NCBI GenBank assembly: GCA_012513125.1
Contig: JAAZCS010000043.1
Coordinates: 1 to 5,627 of the forward strand
Length of the DNA: 5,627 nucleotides
Source: Treponema sp.
GTDB taxonomy: Bacteria; Spirochaetota; Spirochaetia; Treponematales; Treponemataceae
Direction: 5' to 3'
Position numbers and translations under genes: made by a program. Each line of letters starts with the position of its first letter. Positions within the stretch are counted from its first letter, which is position 1. Below are positions 5,203 through 5,627 of the stretch, one piece after another. Below the pieces are notes generated by a model. That model was not told the DNA's origin. It saw nothing but the letters and a program-made list of their open reading frames with translations, and did not search any database.

Positions 5203-5222
5203 AAAATCCTCCTAGATTTTAT
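5201..5222 (-). promoter_or_regulatory. Hairpin with Shine-Dalgarno in loop, cassette 1 leader
   Basis: ATAAAATC and GATTTTAT form the same eight-pair stem as at 3998-4021, here with a six-base loop carrying most of AGGAGG. Preservation of the stem while loop length changes suggests it matters for translation. A further perfect hairpin, GTCATTC / GAATGAC with loop AAC (5228-5244), lies just upstream and is absent from the cassette 2 leader. Confidence 0.55.
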
Positions 5223-5288
5223 CTTTTGTCATTCAACGAATGACTTACAGAGAAAAAATGTCGGAAGATTTACCTTACTGACAGCAAG

Positions 5289-5303
5289 TGGCGCTGTGCG
5301 CCA
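5289..5303. repeat. GC-rich palindrome at the start of cassette 1
   Basis: TGGCGC and GCGCCA form a six-pair stem with loop TGT, three bases inside the core site at 5307-5313. It is the positional equivalent of the palindrome at 4069-4083. Confidence 0.65.
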
Positions 5304-5306
5304 TCA

Positions 5307-5488
5307 ACCTAACATCTTTTATCCAGATCTTGATAAAATTATTTGGAGTGTTGATTTTCTATGATGGAAAATAGGTTAATACTTATTAACATGAACAAAT
5401 TTCAAGAACGATAAGCTCATACCTAAGACTTCCAATAAACAACTCTTCTATCTATTATAAACCTATCCGGCTTCCCGTCAAGCAATAT
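5307..5488 (-). other. Core site and non-coding segment ahead of the array (candidate attI)
   Basis: On the minus strand GTTAGGT (5307-5313) matches the GTTRRRY recombination box and starts cassette 1. No partner box or pairing arms can be found to its right, so it is not a normal attC. A simple non-folding site in front of the first cassette is what attI would look like. The segment is AT-rich and shows two inverted repeats: a near-perfect 22-bp palindrome (5317-5338, TTTTATC / GATAAAA arms with AGATCT centre) and GTTAAT / ATTAAC (5375-5390). I see no convincing gene in it. The alternative is an ordinary cassette or attC truncated by the adjacent insertion sequence. Confidence 0.5.
5454..5481 (-). 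promoter_or_regulatory. Strong leftward promoter facing the cassette array
   Basis: TTGACG (5476-5481) and TATAAT (5454-5459) stand 16 bp apart, the best promoter match in the window. It would start transcripts near 5447, running through the candidate attI into cassette 1. By position it could be the Pc promoter of the integron. Its -35 lies only a few bases outside the IS end, so it could also be a new promoter brought together by the insertion. Confidence 0.7.
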
Positions 5489-5514
5489 GTTCGTACTCAC
5501 TACATTTAGGACAC
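5488..5514. repeat. Terminal inverted repeat of the IS3-family element
   Basis: The sequence starts TGTTCGTACTCAC and ends TTTAGGACA, the pattern of IS3/IS150-group ends (TGTAnT...GGACA). It contains the transposase stop codon, as is usual in this family. The other end of the element lies outside the window, so the exact boundary and any target duplication cannot be confirmed. Confidence 0.55.
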
Positions 5515-5627
5515 AAGAGAATGATTTGACAAATAGAAATTATTCTCAAATTGCTTAGGTGTCAAGAATCCTAAACCTTCATGAGGACGCTGATTTTCGT
5601 ACTTGAAAATCCATTCATCAATCACTT
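5506..5627 (-). CDS. IS3-family transposase (OrfB), C-terminal end only
   Basis: The last 40 codons of a DDE transposase reading in from the right edge: VIDEWIFKYENQRPHEGLGF followed by LTPKQFENNF and the TAA stop at 5506-5508. The YNxxRPHxxLGxxTP-type motif is the conserved tail of the rve integrase core in IS3-family OrfB proteins, just past the catalytic glutamate. The catalytic residues lie outside the window, so activity cannot be judged. The element points the same way as the cassettes and abuts the promoter that faces them. Confidence 0.9.
   Translation of the reverse strand, partial: VIDEWIFKYENQRPHEGLGFLTPKQFENNFYLSNHSLVS

Larger units (their letters stand above)
1..5313 (-). mobile_element. 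Integron gene-cassette array, leftward orientation
   Basis: Five attC-like sites divide this region into cassettes at 4093-5312, 2793-4092, 2036-2792, 1070-2035 and 139-1069, plus the start of a sixth from 138 leftward. In every case the minus-strand genes end just before an attC, as cassette genes normally do. The unpaired G lies in the right arm of each site on the plus strand, making plus the bottom strand that the integrase would recombine; this independently gives a leftward orientation. No integrase gene is in the window, so the integron call rests on site structure and layout. Several cassettes carry more than one gene, and two genes have their own promoters, which is typical of sedentary chromosomal arrays rather than mobile resistance integrons. 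Confidence 0.88.

Noticed and set aside
5361..5414. Short plus-strand frame of 17 codons (MMENRLILINMNKFQER) in the candidate attI region
   Set aside because: The nearest GGAG is too far from the ATG, the frame is very short, and it opposes the array.

Overview
This window is best read as a stretch of a chromosomal (sedentary) integron. It shows five complete gene cassettes and the start of a sixth, all pointing leftward (minus strand), in a low-GC genome with strong GGAGG-type ribosome binding sites. Five imperfect inverted repeats (133-245, 1064-1185, 2030-2151, 2787-2852, 4087-4221) have attC structure. Each is bounded by RYYYAAC / GTTRRRY-like boxes, has internal pairing arms, and carries one unpaired G in the right arm of the plus strand. 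That asymmetry fixes the cassette orientation as leftward, the same direction as every real gene here. A spirochaete of the genus Treponema, which is known to carry such an integron (T. denticola), is the most likely source. This is an inference from the architecture, AT content and protein flavour, not a database match.

Layout from right to left, in the direction of transcription. At the right edge (5506-5627) is the 3' end of an IS3-family transposase, with a terminal inverted repeat near 5488-5514. A consensus-like promoter (-35 at 5476-5481, -10 at 5454-5459) points at the array, and about 170 bp of AT-rich non-coding DNA leads to the first core site (5307-5313). This segment could be attI plus a Pc promoter, or a cassette leader split by the IS. 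Cassette 1 (4093-5312) holds a DUF4234-like membrane protein gene broken by one TGA, a terminator, and an independently promoted RelB/DinJ antitoxin - YoeB toxin pair. Cassette 2 (2793-4092) holds a secreted protein of unknown function, then an independently promoted DUF4160-DUF2442 pair in which the DUF4160 gene is broken by one TGA. Cassette 3 (2036-2792) is a GNAT acetyltransferase gene broken by one TAA. Cassette 4 (1070-2035) encodes a RAP-like PD-(D/E)XK nuclease-fold protein. Cassette 5 (139-1069) encodes a one-helix membrane-anchored beta-rich protein with a TTG start. Cassette 6 begins at 138 with an unidentified gene that runs off the left edge.

How it works together: the toxin-antitoxin pair has its own promoter and terminator-type signals and probably stabilises the array. 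The small single-gene cassettes 3 and 4 have almost no room for a promoter and would depend on transcription from upstream. Cassettes 1 and 2 share a homologous 5' leader, including a hairpin that places the Shine-Dalgarno sequence in its loop, and a similar modular plan: membrane or secreted gene first, small two-gene module second. Three genes carry a single in-frame stop in an otherwise intact frame, which suggests recent decay of silent cassettes. The RAP-like nuclease and the membrane-anchored protein are the best candidates for undescribed functions, possibly defence.
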